Assembly: GCF_041228105.1 (NCBI RefSeq)
Contig: NZ_CP166097.1
Coordinates: forward strand, 2,480,001-2,544,000
Reading direction: 5' to 3'
From: Pectobacterium aroidearum
GTDB taxonomy: Bacteria; Pseudomonadota; Gammaproteobacteria; Enterobacterales; Enterobacteriaceae
Length of the DNA: 64,000 nucleotides
The position numbers and the translations under genes were made by a program. Shown here in pieces: positions 22,284 to 29,699 of this stretch (the first letter of the stretch is position 1; every line of letters begins with the position of its first letter). The notes under the pieces were generated by a model. The model did no database searches, was not told the origin of the DNA, and saw nothing but the letters and a program-made list of their open reading frames with translations.

Positions 22284-22637
22284 ATGGCTGGATTTTTGTA
22301 TTTTTCAAAAAATAACGGTGTGTCATTGGGGTCTTCAGCAATTGATGTTGTTGCTGAATATTTACGCTCCTACATCAGTCAGGTAAGCAAAGAGATTATG
22401 GAGGAAATCTATGAAACTTATGATTTCTATGATCAAACCTTAGATTTTTCTAAGCTATCGAAATCCAATTATATGCAATGTTATAGAAATATAGAGAAAG
22501 CAATAGAAATAGACTTCAAAGCTAATCCTGTAATAAATAATCGTCCACAAGACTGGATTTTTAAGGCTTGGTATGAAGAAATCAAGCCCAAAATGCAGGC
22601 CTCGCCTTTGTACGATCCTAACATGTTGGATAAGTAA
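22284..22637 (+). CDS. Orphan CdiI-like immunity protein 2 (toxin lost)
   Basis: This intact 117-residue soluble protein follows the toxin-tail remnant by 2 bases, with a GAGG ribosome site (22275-22278) about 5 bases before the ATG. It has no signal peptide or membrane helix. The C-terminal half (W, then AWYEEIKP, then YD) lines up with that of the main CdiI, and the remnant in front of it resembles the main toxin end, so both belong to one toxin/immunity family. Keeping immunity without the toxin would protect against neighbours that still use that allele. Homology to CdiI is my visual alignment only. Confidence 0.65.
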   Translation: MAGFLYFSKNNGVSLGSSAIDVVAEYLRSYISQVSKEIMEEIYETYDFYDQTLDFSKLSKSNYMQCYRNIEKAIEIDFKANPVINNRPQDWIFKAWYEEIKPKMQASPLYDPNMLDK

Positions 22638-22692
22638 TTCGGACGCTATAAATAGTTCTGTATGCAGGTTTCTCGATTGGTTATGTTGAATT

Positions 22693-22727
22693 AAAAAATC
22701 TCGCCCCCTAAAAAGGCCGGGATTTTT
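22693..22727 (+). terminator. Degenerate terminator after orphan immunity gene 2
   Basis: The arms AAAATCTCGCC and GGCCGGGATTTT pair with one mismatch and a G-T pair, followed by T residues. The right side and the bases after it match the terminator at 20425, so this is a mutated copy of it. Confidence 0.6.
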
Positions 22728-22738
22728 ACATCAGCCAG

Positions 22739-22774
22739 TCAGAAGCGCAGTTCAGTCTCAATCACCAGTCGCCC
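22739..22774 (-). pseudogene. Antisense symE-like tail fragment (junction 2)
   Basis: It has the same minus-strand ending as at 20466 (LVIETELRF, stop) and the same switch to cdiA sequence at a CC(G/T)CCCGCGTG stretch. About 40 bases before it and the whole following pretoxin fragment are also near-identical to junction 1. Confidence 0.7.
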
Positions 22775-22776
22775 GC

Positions 22777-23628
22777 GTGATTATGGCCGCACAATATCCC
22801 GGCAAGACGGCGAACGACCTGACGGAAGCGGAAAAGCAGTCGGTCAGCGCGCTCTCGACGCTGGCCGCTGGGCTGGTATCGGGTCTGGCTGGCAACAGCA
22901 CGGCTTCTGCCGCCAGCGGCGCACAGTCCGGGCGCAATGCGGTGGAGAATAACTACTTTGGTCCAAATGGCATGCCAAAAGGGATGACTGATGTTGGTAT
23001 GTCGATGACATCGTTGTATACCAATACCAACCTGCTGGATGAAAACGGTAATGTATTGAATCCGATAACGGAAGAAGAGCGTCAGTATGCGATGCACAAG
23101 TTGATCACAGGTACGATACCGGAAGGACAAGATCCTGTCCGAGGTCTGTTAATTGCATGGGGGGCTGGAGCTTCTGTGGTTGTCGCGCCCGTATTTCTAC
23201 CCAGTATGTTAAGTGCAGGCACAATAATTGGTGGTGGGGTTATCAGTGGTACAGCAAATATTAGTAATCAGTTAATGGGGAATGGTCCATTTAGCTATAC
23301 AGATGCGCTGATTGCTACAGGCGCTGGTGCGGTAACGCAAGGTAGAGGATTCTGGTTTACAGAAGTGGTAAGCGTTGCTGGTGCATATGCGGGTGCAAAA
23401 TTGCAGAATAAAGATCCGTTAACTGCTTCTATTGCTGCGGGAATTGGTACGGTAGTTGGTGCTGCTGGCGGTAAAGTAATCACCTATGGTAATAAGCTAA
23501 ATCCTATTGTTTCAAATAGAGCTGCGGAATCTGTAGGGGCGGTAGTCGGTGCTTTGAGTTCAGAAGCAGCGACTTCTGAAGCGGAGAACCAAGTAAAGGC
23601 AATCAGGAATAATCAAAATGGTAAATAA
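22777..23628 (+). CDS. Orphan CdiA-CT module 3: pretoxin fragment, VENN and glycine-rich membrane-type toxin
   Basis: It starts with the same 59-codon pretoxin copy as module 1, with VENN at 22942-22953, followed by a 224-residue tail. The tail has several long hydrophobic stretches rich in G, A, V and I ([45 protein letters not shown]), the layout expected of a toxin that inserts in the inner membrane. The neighbouring immunity protein is a membrane protein, which supports this. Relatives of the same tail are seen decayed at 24091 and 24753. No ribosome site was seen at the GTG; the module is probably a silent cassette. Confidence 0.7.
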   Translation: MIMAAQYPGKTANDLTEAEKQSVSALSTLAAGLVSGLAGNSTASAASGAQSGRNAVENNYFGPNGMPKGMTDVGMSMTSLYTNTNLLDENGNVLNPITEEERQYAMHKLITGTIPEGQDPVRGLLIAWGAGASVVVAPVFLPSMLSAGTIIGGGVISGTANISNQLMGNGPFSYTDALIATGAGAVTQGRGFWFTEVVSVAGAYAGAKLQNKDPLTASIAAGIGTVVGAAGGKVITYGNKLNPIVSNRAAESVGAVVGALSSEAATSEAENQVKAIRNNQNGK

Positions 23629-23863
23629 AGTAGGGATTAAAACTCTTTTGGTTCTGATCACGTCATTCACTGTGCTCATTGCTTTAACTATGCTTCTTAT
23701 TAGATTGGGTATAGCATTTGTATTCTTTCTTAAGGATGGTTTTTTTTACTTTTTGTGGCAGAACGGAGTTATTGACTCAGCTAGAAAAGGTCTATCTGGG
23801 GGAGTCCCCTTGGGAATAGGAATCTGGATTATGTCCTGGATCAAAGCGAATAAAGAGAAATGA
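23618..23863 (+). CDS. Orphan CdiI immunity protein 3, small membrane protein
   Basis: This 81-residue protein has a start lying inside the last codons of the toxin (11-base overlap), marking a cognate pair. It has one strong N-terminal membrane helix ([18 protein letters not shown], extending into IAFVFF) and a second weaker one ([12 protein letters not shown]) before a lysine-rich cytosolic end. Inner-membrane immunity proteins are known for CDI toxins that dissipate the proton gradient. A shared pattern, F-W then G...GIWI, recurs in the proteins at 24385 and 24880. Confidence 0.75.
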   Translation: MVNKVGIKTLLVLITSFTVLIALTMLLIRLGIAFVFFLKDGFFYFLWQNGVIDSARKGLSGGVPLGIGIWIMSWIKANKEK

Positions 23864-23916
23864 AATGTGTTCAAAGCTCCCGGCCTGACCGGAATTAAAA
23901 CTGAATTTTTCAAGTC

Positions 23917-24384
23917 ACCACCTATGCGGCGCTCAGCCCGATCTTTAACAAAGAGAAAGAACAGAAACGCCTGAAACAGGCACAACTGATAGGTGAAATC
24001 GGCGGAGGCCAAGGGCGACTCCAAAGTCAAACGTCCGCAAGAGGGCGATTCGGTCGCGATGTGGGAGGAGTATAAAAAAGCGCTGACCTACACGGTATTA
24101 ATACAACATATATAGGTAGTTTATTAAAAGGTGAAGATCCCACAAATGCTATGTTAGGGCCTCTTGGTGGATCACTAATCGGTTTTGGGGCAGGGAAATT
24201 GATAGAAGTACCTTTAAAACCGATATTTAATAATGTGCGAAATGAATACGGAAATATCCCTGTTATATATCCTTGGATTACAACAGGTAAACCTAAAAGT
24301 CCGATACCTGGAACTGTCGGTGGTCTAGGAGGCTCAGTTGGTGCTGAAGTTGGTGGAAAATATACGAAAAATAAGGTAAAGGAT
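23917..24384 (+). pseudogene. Orphan module 4 remnant: internally deleted cdiA fragment plus truncated membrane-type toxin
   Basis: From 23917 to about 24090 the DNA matches three short pieces of main cdiA (around 18268-18283, 18375-18449 and 18500-18587) joined by two deletions, each at a few bases of shared sequence. From about 24095 an open frame encodes YIGSLLKGEDPTNAM, GPLGGSLIGFGAGKL and GTVGGLGGSVGAEVGGK, which align with the hydrophobic tail of module 3. There is no VENN and no start, so no intact toxin can be made. The frame runs into the immunity gene at 24385. Confidence 0.65.
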
Positions 24385-24617
24385 ATGAAAAATGATAAGA
24401 TAAACTTGATTATGTTTGTCTATCTGATTGTTTTTTATGCTTTTTTAATGTTTTTTTATTCTTTTTATTAAATTTAATGTTTAGCGTTGTTGATTTCTTG
24501 AGTGAAGGTGAATTTAATTTTACATGGGAGACTGCAATAGATTGTTTTACATTGGGAGCCATAACTGGACCTATTGCTGCATTAGGAATTTGGTTTATGC
24601 TTAGATTTAGGATGTGA
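24385..24617 (+). pseudogene. Frameshifted membrane CdiI immunity gene 4
   Basis: The ATG at 24385 gives an N-terminal membrane segment (LIMFVYLIVFYAFLMFF) and then a stop at about 24470 within a run of T tracts. The other half continues in a different frame, with SVVDFLSEGEFNFTW and then GIWFMLRFRM to a TGA at 24615. The two halves together match the layout of the immunity proteins at 23618 and 24880, so one indel in the T-rich tract explains the break. It is either a dead gene or one that could switch by slippage in the T tracts. Confidence 0.6.
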
Positions 24618-24752
24618 TGAAAAAATTTATGGCTGAAACCCAATAGTAAACTTGAAGGGAAGAAGTTTCTCATTTATCTCAATGGAATAAGCGTCAGCAC
24701 ATTGATGAATGGTTTCCTGCTCTTGACTCAGGCTATTCTCGAATATGACTAG

Positions 24753-24893
24753 ATCATATTCAAGGCTGGGGACAGAAAAAATGTTATATCTGGTTTAATA
24801 GGTACAATTATCGGGGGCTACATCAGTGAGAAAACATGAAATGCTGTAAAAGATACTCTCGATAAAAAGGATGATGTCAATGCTAAAAAATAA
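24753..24893 (+). pseudogene. Orphan module 5 toxin tail remnant with a nonsense codon
   Basis: One frame reads KAGDRKNVISGLIGTIIGG, then YISEKT, then a TGA, and continues NAVKDTLDKKDDVNAKK to a TAA at 24891 that overlaps the next immunity gene. The GLIGTIIGG...K..VKD pattern matches the end of the module 4 toxin. Only about 45 codons survive, with one in-frame stop, so it is inactive. The 135 bases before it (24618-24752) show nothing I can identify. Confidence 0.55.
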
Positions 24894-25137
24894 CATTATA
24901 AAATTATCTAAGTTGATATTATGTTGCTTGGTTTTATTTTTAGTTGCTGATGCAGCATCAGTATTTCTTGCATCATTAATTATTTATTTTAAAAAAGATT
25001 TTTTCCCATTTAGTTGGCAGGACGTTTTTTCATCCTTTTTTGAATCAGGATACGTAGGAGGCCTTATTTTAGGTGTCGGAATATGGATAAAGGTCACGCT
25101 AGAAGAACGTAAGGGCCGAAAAAAATCAGCCAAATAA
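24880..25137 (+). CDS. Orphan CdiI immunity protein 5, small membrane protein
   Basis: This intact 85-residue protein has a membrane helix (LILCCLVLFLVADAASVFL), a FPFSW motif, a second hydrophobic stretch with GVGIWI and a basic tail. It shares the F-W / GIWI layout with the immunity genes at 23618 and 24385. Three in-frame ATGs exist (24871, 24874, 24880); the AAAAGG at 24865-24870 is correctly spaced only for 24880. The gene overlaps the end of the toxin remnant. It appears to outlive its toxin, like the gene at 22284. Confidence 0.65.
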   Translation: MLKNNIIKLSKLILCCLVLFLVADAASVFLASLIIYFKKDFFPFSWQDVFSSFFESGYVGGLILGVGIWIKVTLEERKGRKKSAK

Positions 25138-25165
25138 TCCTAGCCCTAAAAAGGCTGGGGTTTTT
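25136..25165 (+). terminator. Terminator closing the CDI module array
   Basis: AATCCTAGCC / GGCTGGGGTT pair through two G-T pairs around a CTAAAAA loop, then five T residues. It is a variant of the terminator at 20425 and overlaps the stop codon of the last immunity gene. Confidence 0.75.
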
Positions 25166-25174
25166 AGCTGCCGC

Positions 25175-25201
25175 TCAGAAGCACACCTCAGTTTCAATGG
25201 C
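25175..25201 (-). pseudogene. Antisense symE-like tail fragment (junction 3, right end of array)
   Basis: The minus strand reads AIETEVCF and stop, a diverged version of the VIETELRF ending at the other junctions, again just after a module terminator. It overlaps the 3' end of the convergent hydrolase gene and marks the right border of the CDI array. Confidence 0.5.
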
Positions 25202-26021
25202 AAGAATAATGCTGCTGACGCTGGCCTAAAACTATATTTTCTGCAATTTTTCCCCACATGTAACATGGATTGGAATACATCGGGAAGTGTCCGCATTGAG
25301 GGACTTCTGCTAGTAAAACACCATGTTTCTCTATATTTTCAAGATAGCTCAGGGAGCGATTTTGTTCACCAAACATGAACATTTTAGGGCATGGCAGTTT
25401 GAGAAATTTGTCCATCAATGCGCCGTGATCGGATAGATGAACCATCGAGCTAAAAATGCCCTTTACCGCGTCGACGTGTACTTTATTTGGTAAATTAGCT
25501 GCGTAGAGAGCGCTGGAAAAATAAGGCGAAAAATGTGTTCTTTCAATGAAGTGTTCAAAAAATTCACCAGCGTTATCACTAGGATAATTTATAATCTGAC
25601 GGCTCAAAAAACAATCTTCAGGTGCGATATTTCCCTCTATATTGGTAAAAGATAATACACGTTCAGGGTTCTGATCTGCCAAAAGTAATGCGGTTAATCC
25701 GCCCATCGAATGGCCGACTAAATGACATTCTCGAAATCCCATCGCATCCAGCATGGAAATTGCCGTTTTTACAAGAAAGGGGATGGAAACTGACGTAACA
25801 TCGTTACATTGTGTTTCACCACATCCCGGTGCGTCATAAGCCAGAAAAGGATGACCATCGAACTCAGGGTGTAGAACGATATCTGCGTAGTCCTCCTTAG
25901 TCGAGCCGAATCCATGTAAAAAAACAATCGGCGCTTTTTCTCCATGACGTGTTATGGCAGAGATAGTGACATGAATTCCATCGATTGATTTAGAGAATTG
26001 CTGTTTCTCAAAAGGAGCCAT
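25194..26021 (-). CDS. Alpha/beta-fold hydrolase
   Basis: This is a 275-residue serine hydrolase of the alpha/beta fold. HGFGSTKEDYAD supplies the HG oxyanion motif, GHSMGG is the nucleophile elbow with the catalytic serine, and the late GHFP supplies the histidine. The substrate is unknown; esters, lactones or haloalkane-type compounds are all possible for this group. I prefer the ATG at 26021 because of an AAGGT ribosome site 5 bases before it. Starts further upstream (26057, 26174) would run into the divergent LysR promoter. The last codons (QQHYSCH) use bases shared with the symE-like remnant, so the original C-terminus may have been altered. It is probably regulated by the neighbouring LysR protein. 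Confidence 0.85.
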   Translation of the reverse strand: MAPFEKQQFSKSIDGIHVTISAITRHGEKAPIVFLHGFGSTKEDYADIVLHPEFDGHPFLAYDAPGCGETQCNDVTSVSIPFLVKTAISMLDAMGFRECHLVGHSMGGLTALLLADQNPERVLSFTNIEGNIAPEDCFLSRQIINYPSDNAGEFFEHFIERTHFSPYFSSALYAANLPNKVHVDAVKGIFSSMVHLSDHGALMDKFLKLPCPKMFMFGEQNRSLSYLENIEKHGVLLAEVPQCGHFPMYSNPCYMWGKIAENIVLGQRQQHYSCH

Positions 26022-26089
26022 GGTGACCTTAAATAGGTGGAAATTGGCTACTTTCATCTGTCTGTATTGATATGTAAATTCGTTTTTAT

Positions 26090-26104
26090 GTATCTGTATG
26101 ATAC
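26090..26104. promoter_or_regulatory. Candidate LysR-type operator between the divergent hydrolase and lysR genes
   Basis: GTATC-TGTAT-GATAC is a dyad whose symmetry contains the T-N11-A spacing common to LysR boxes. It lies 70-84 bases from both divergent starts, the usual place for control of a divergent pair. It is a pattern match only. Confidence 0.45.
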
Positions 26105-26173
26105 TAAAATAAGAATAGAACTTTACATTCCACTCGCATAGTGTTGATTGGTCTATCAGGCGGAGGCAATACA

Positions 26174-27100
26174 TTGAGTAAAATCGATTATAGATTAATC
26201 AAGCAATTGTATTTATTCCTTGCTGTTGCTGAAGAAGAGCATTTTGGTAGGGCGGCAGCGCGACTTGGGATGTCTCAGCCTCCGCTGACTGAACAGATAA
26301 AAATACTCGAGCAATCGTTGAAGTTAACATTATTCGAACGTTCACGGCGTGGGACGACCCTTAGCCCAGCCGGAAAAGCTATTTTGCCGCAGGTCAAAAG
26401 ATTTGTTGACCACATGGCGTCGTTAGAAAAAATGGTGAAAGAAGTCGCTCAGGGAAAGGCCGGTGTGATTCATATAGGTGCAATTACATCGGCGATGTTT
26501 GATGTTGTCCCTGAATTTCTAAACTATTTTAAACATCACTATCCCGACGTGACTGTTTTTGTTAATGAGATCGACAGTGCTGAAGCTATTTCATCATTAT
26601 TATCTGGCAAATTGGATATGGCTTTTGTCAGGGTTGAGGGGGATATTGGACAGACGCTGAAATCTATACCGCTGACAGAAGATTTATTGGGAGTCGCATT
26701 GCCTGTAGAACATCCTATGTCTTGTAATAATGAAATTCGGCTTGGCGATCTGAAAGATGAAGCATTCGTTATGTCATCACGACGTGTGAACCCGACATAT
26801 TTTGATATATTGACCTCGGCTTGCAGAGAAAATGGTTTTAATCCACGAATTCTGTATGAAGTTCGTTCAGTGACGGCGCAAATTGCTTATGTGAGTTGCG
26901 GACAGGGCGCTGCTCTTGTCCCTTTGAGCATGAGTCGCTTTATTCCTGGTAATGTCCGTTTAATTCCTCTCAAAGAATCAATAAAAATAGTAACAGCTGC
27001 TTTAGTTTGGAATCCTGGTAACGGTCATCCTCTTGTTGAATATGGGGTTAAGTGGCTAACGCAATACGTGGCTAATAAGAAATCCGTATTAACCTATTAG
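26174..27100 (+). CDS. LysR-family transcriptional regulator
   Basis: This 308-residue regulator has an N-terminal winged helix-turn-helix (residues ~5-65, with EEHFGRAAARLGMSQPPLT and LTLFERSRRG) and a two-lobe periplasmic-binding-like effector domain (from about residue 90). The TTG start at 26174 is chosen because a GGAGG ribosome site lies 7 bases upstream and the HTH then begins at the normal distance. The GTG at 26141 lacks such a site. It is divergent from the hydrolase and followed by a LysE-type exporter, its probable targets. The effector is unknown. Confidence 0.9.
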   Translation: MSKIDYRLIKQLYLFLAVAEEEHFGRAAARLGMSQPPLTEQIKILEQSLKLTLFERSRRGTTLSPAGKAILPQVKRFVDHMASLEKMVKEVAQGKAGVIHIGAITSAMFDVVPEFLNYFKHHYPDVTVFVNEIDSAEAISSLLSGKLDMAFVRVEGDIGQTLKSIPLTEDLLGVALPVEHPMSCNNEIRLGDLKDEAFVMSSRRVNPTYFDILTSACRENGFNPRILYEVRSVTAQIAYVSCGQGAALVPLSMSRFIPGNVRLIPLKESIKIVTAALVWNPGNGHPLVEYGVKWLTQYVANKKSVLTY

Positions 27101-27176
27101 GTAATTGGTATTTCACTTTATTACTCAACCTCTCCACAATGTCGTATGCCACAGACATTTAGGATGAAATACGATT

Positions 27177-27782
27177 GTGAACAGTTATCTGAGTTTTGCC
27201 GCTATTGCACTGACCGTTGTTTTCATGCCAGGGCCAGGAACAGTAAAGTCGATCGCCAACTCAATAAACTATGGACTAAAAGGGTCTATCGTTGGCATTT
27301 CTGGATTAACCATCGGTGTCTGTGCGGTTGCCGGGCTCTCTGCAACCAGCCTGGGGTTGCTCCTTGTCTCATCACCACGTGCCTTTAAAGCCATCTCTTA
27401 TTGCGGCGCTCTTTATTTGTTCTATCTTGGTGTGAAGTTGTGGTTTACTCAAAGTAAAGTTATGACGATTGAGAATGCGAAAGTCGTTAGAAAAAGACGT
27501 ATTTTCACAGAAGGCGTGCTCTTACAGTTTACAAACCCAAATGCTCTCTTGTTTTTCTTTTCTATTTTTCCTCACTTTATCGATAGGCGACAAGATTACT
27601 TACTGCAATTTTTATCTCTGGTGGGAATCTTCTGTTTAGCGTTTGTCTGTGCGCATGCAACATATGCGACGATTGCCTATAAGGCGAAGTCTATTTTTAA
27701 TCGTGAAGATAATACACTACTGAATAGGATCAATGCTGTGTTCTTTATTTTATTATCTGTTTATCTGGCAAGCAGTTCTTAG
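27177..27782 (+). CDS. LysE/RhtB-family exporter
   Basis: This 201-residue inner-membrane protein has about six hydrophobic segments and the family features MPGPGT near residue 17, GLKGSIVGISGLTIG near residue 33 and TNPNALLFF near residue 118. RhtB-type members export amino acids or similar small molecules using the proton gradient; the substrate here is unknown. The GTG start at 27177 has an AGGA about 12 bases upstream. It lies 76 bases after the LysR gene in the same direction and may be co-transcribed with it. Confidence 0.85.
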   Translation: MNSYLSFAAIALTVVFMPGPGTVKSIANSINYGLKGSIVGISGLTIGVCAVAGLSATSLGLLLVSSPRAFKAISYCGALYLFYLGVKLWFTQSKVMTIENAKVVRKRRIFTEGVLLQFTNPNALLFFFSIFPHFIDRRQDYLLQFLSLVGIFCLAFVCAHATYATIAYKAKSIFNREDNTLLNRINAVFFILLSVYLASSS

Positions 27783-28360
27783 CGTAATCACATACATCCC
27801 AAACCATGATAGATATGATGGGAAAATTATGTATCACTACGTCGTGGTTAATAGATATCCATTTTTAAGTGGAGAGTAATAACTCCCAGAGTTTATTTTT
27901 TAATGCAAAATGAGAGGAATAGCAACTCTAATATTTTCATTTTGTTATGATGTCAAATAATATCATTAAAAATGAAATTATTGCGCAAGGTAAGTAATAC
28001 AATTCTATCTTATTTTTACCTGCCATGCTTAACCTGCACTAAACACAATAATTCCATTTTTTATCCATTCAATATTTTTAACTATATTGTTCCCTTTTTC
28101 TTCGTATGTGTTTTTATTTAATCCTGTAAACTCAATACTTAATTCCCCTAGTAGAAGCAGGGAAATTGACCTCGAATGGTCGATATCACGACGATGGCTC
28201 ACGTGCTTCTATTTTGATTTTATTTTTGACGATCCTCTAACGTCGATCCAATCCTGCGCGTCGCTGGCTTGCGATCCGCTGGTCACACCGTTGCCGTTTT
28301 AACGGCGGATAGTTGTCGTTTGTCGGTACGGGTTTTATTCATTAAGTGAAGGAAATCACA
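27783..28360. other. AT-rich intergenic region without a supported gene
   Basis: These 578 bases separate the exporter from the binding-protein gene. The left two-thirds are very AT-rich with several A/T-tract dyads but no clear KdgR or hrp box. A short open frame at 28087-28302 has no ribosome site and unlikely composition. The promoter of the gene at 28361 should lie here, but I could not place it. Confidence 0.5.
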
Positions 28361-29482
28361 ATGCAATACACTGGGAAGTACCTGAAGAAAACAGTGCTGA
28401 TGCTGGCTATGATGGCCGGTCTCAGCGTCGGGCAAAGTCAGGCTGGCGTCGAAATTGAGACGCGCTCGCTGGATCAAATCTATAAGAGCGCGTTGAGAGA
28501 AGGCGGAACGGTTACCGTTTACGCTGGCGGTGACGTGCAGTCGCAGCAGGCTGGTTTCAAGCGGGCATTTGAGACACGTTTTCCTGGCATGAAACTGAAT
28601 GTGATTGTCGATTACAGCAAATACCATGATGCCCGTATCGATAATCAACTAGCGACCGGCACTCTGATTCCTGATGTGGTGCAACTGCAAACGGTGCAGA
28701 ATTTCCCTCGCTGGAAAAAGGAAGGGGTGCTGCTGAACTACAAAGCGCGTGGCTGGGATAAAATCTATCCGGAATTTCGTGATGCAGATGGTGCCTGGAC
28801 CGGTGCTTATGTCATCGCATTCAGTAATTTGGTCAACACCCAGCTTCTGGATGAAAAATCCTGGCCGCGTGAAGCTAATGATTACCTTCGTCCCAATCTG
28901 AGGGGCAACCTGATTCTGGCCTATCCTAATGACGACGATGCGGTGCTGTTCTGGTACAAGCTGGTCGTGGATAAATACGGCTGGGATTTTGTTAAAAAAC
29001 TACAGGAGCAGGACCCCGTCTACGTGCGCGGCACTAACGTCCCCGGTGCTGAAATCGCGACGGGAAAATATAGCGCAACGTTTACCAGCTCCGGCGCGCT
29101 CGTTCCGGCTGCGGATGCTGTGACCCGCTTTGTGTTGCCGAAGTCCGATCCTTTTGTTTCCTGGGCGCAACGCGCCGCTATCTTCAAACAGGCTAAGCAC
29201 CCAGAAAGTGCCAAGCTGTACCTGAGCTGGGTACTGGATCCGCAAACGCAAACTCAGGTTTCGCGTATGTGGTCTGTGCGTACTGACGTTGCGCCGCCAG
29301 AGGGGTACAAGCCTATCTGGGAATACCGTAACACCCGCCCGCAGGCGTTTGCTGATTTCATGTACGATCGTGGTGCGGTCGAACGTTTCCGCGCACAGAT
29401 GAGCCTGTATGTCGGTGAAGCGAAAGGCGAACCTACGCCGGGCTGGCTTGGCGTGCACCCAGAGGTGCCTCTGGTTAACTAA
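28361..29482 (+). CDS. Periplasmic substrate-binding protein of an ABC importer (orphan)
   Basis: This 373-residue protein has a signal peptide (KKTVLMLAMMAGLSVGQSQAG) and the fold pattern of iron/polyamine/sugar-type binding proteins (GGTVTVYAGGD, then IPDVVQLQTVQNFPRW, then a TGAYVIAFSNLVN hinge region). No permease or ATPase gene lies nearby, so it must work with a transporter encoded elsewhere. The ATG at 28361 has AAGGA 8 bases upstream; an upstream in-frame start (28346) lacks support. Its place next to pectate lyase and oligogalacturonate porins suggests a plant-derived ligand, but that is inference. Confidence 0.8.
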   Translation: MQYTGKYLKKTVLMLAMMAGLSVGQSQAGVEIETRSLDQIYKSALREGGTVTVYAGGDVQSQQAGFKRAFETRFPGMKLNVIVDYSKYHDARIDNQLATGTLIPDVVQLQTVQNFPRWKKEGVLLNYKARGWDKIYPEFRDADGAWTGAYVIAFSNLVNTQLLDEKSWPREANDYLRPNLRGNLILAYPNDDDAVLFWYKLVVDKYGWDFVKKLQEQDPVYVRGTNVPGAEIATGKYSATFTSSGALVPAADAVTRFVLPKSDPFVSWAQRAAIFKQAKHPESAKLYLSWVLDPQTQTQVSRMWSVRTDVAPPEGYKPIWEYRNTRPQAFADFMYDRGAVERFRAQMSLYVGEAKGEPTPGWLGVHPEVPLVN

Positions 29483-29656
29483 CGTTTGAAATTATTGCGT
29501 TACTTCATGCTGGTCGCGTTCATCGTGGCCGGCATTACGTTCTGTAAGCTCCACATGTTAAGCACCATACGATTAAGAATTACATGATTAAGAATCACGC
29601 CCGATAATGGCGGTCTTGTTCGGTGAAGGGTTGAGCAGGGTAAGCAAGGGGGGATT

Positions 29657-29682
29657 GCCAATGGCAGCGAACCACCATTGGC
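29657..29682. terminator. Inverted repeat between convergent genes
   Basis: GCCAATGG / CCATTGGC form an 8-bp perfect stem with a 10-base loop, 18 bases beyond the pectate lyase stop codon. T-runs are weak on both strands, so it may be an inefficient terminator or an RNA 3'-end stabiliser. Confidence 0.5.
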
Positions 29683-29699
29683 GTGTTGAGGATTAACGC

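Noticed and set aside
22762..23130. 122-codon minus-strand frame over the module 3 pretoxin fragment
   Set aside because: It is antisense to a clear cdiA-derived frame and has no recognisable motif or ribosome site.
24618..24752. Possible transposase remnant (short frame with KRQHIDEWFPALDSGYS)
   Set aside because: Too short, interrupted on both sides, no inverted repeats or target duplication visible; no family can be named.
20000..25200. Phage or integrative-element insertion at the CDI array
   Set aside because: No integrase, tRNA, attachment repeats or phage genes; the array is explained by CT module recombination.
28087..28302. 71-codon plus-strand ORF before the orphan binding-protein gene
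   Set aside because: No ribosome site, phenylalanine- and serine-rich chance composition in AT-rich DNA, no family resemblance.
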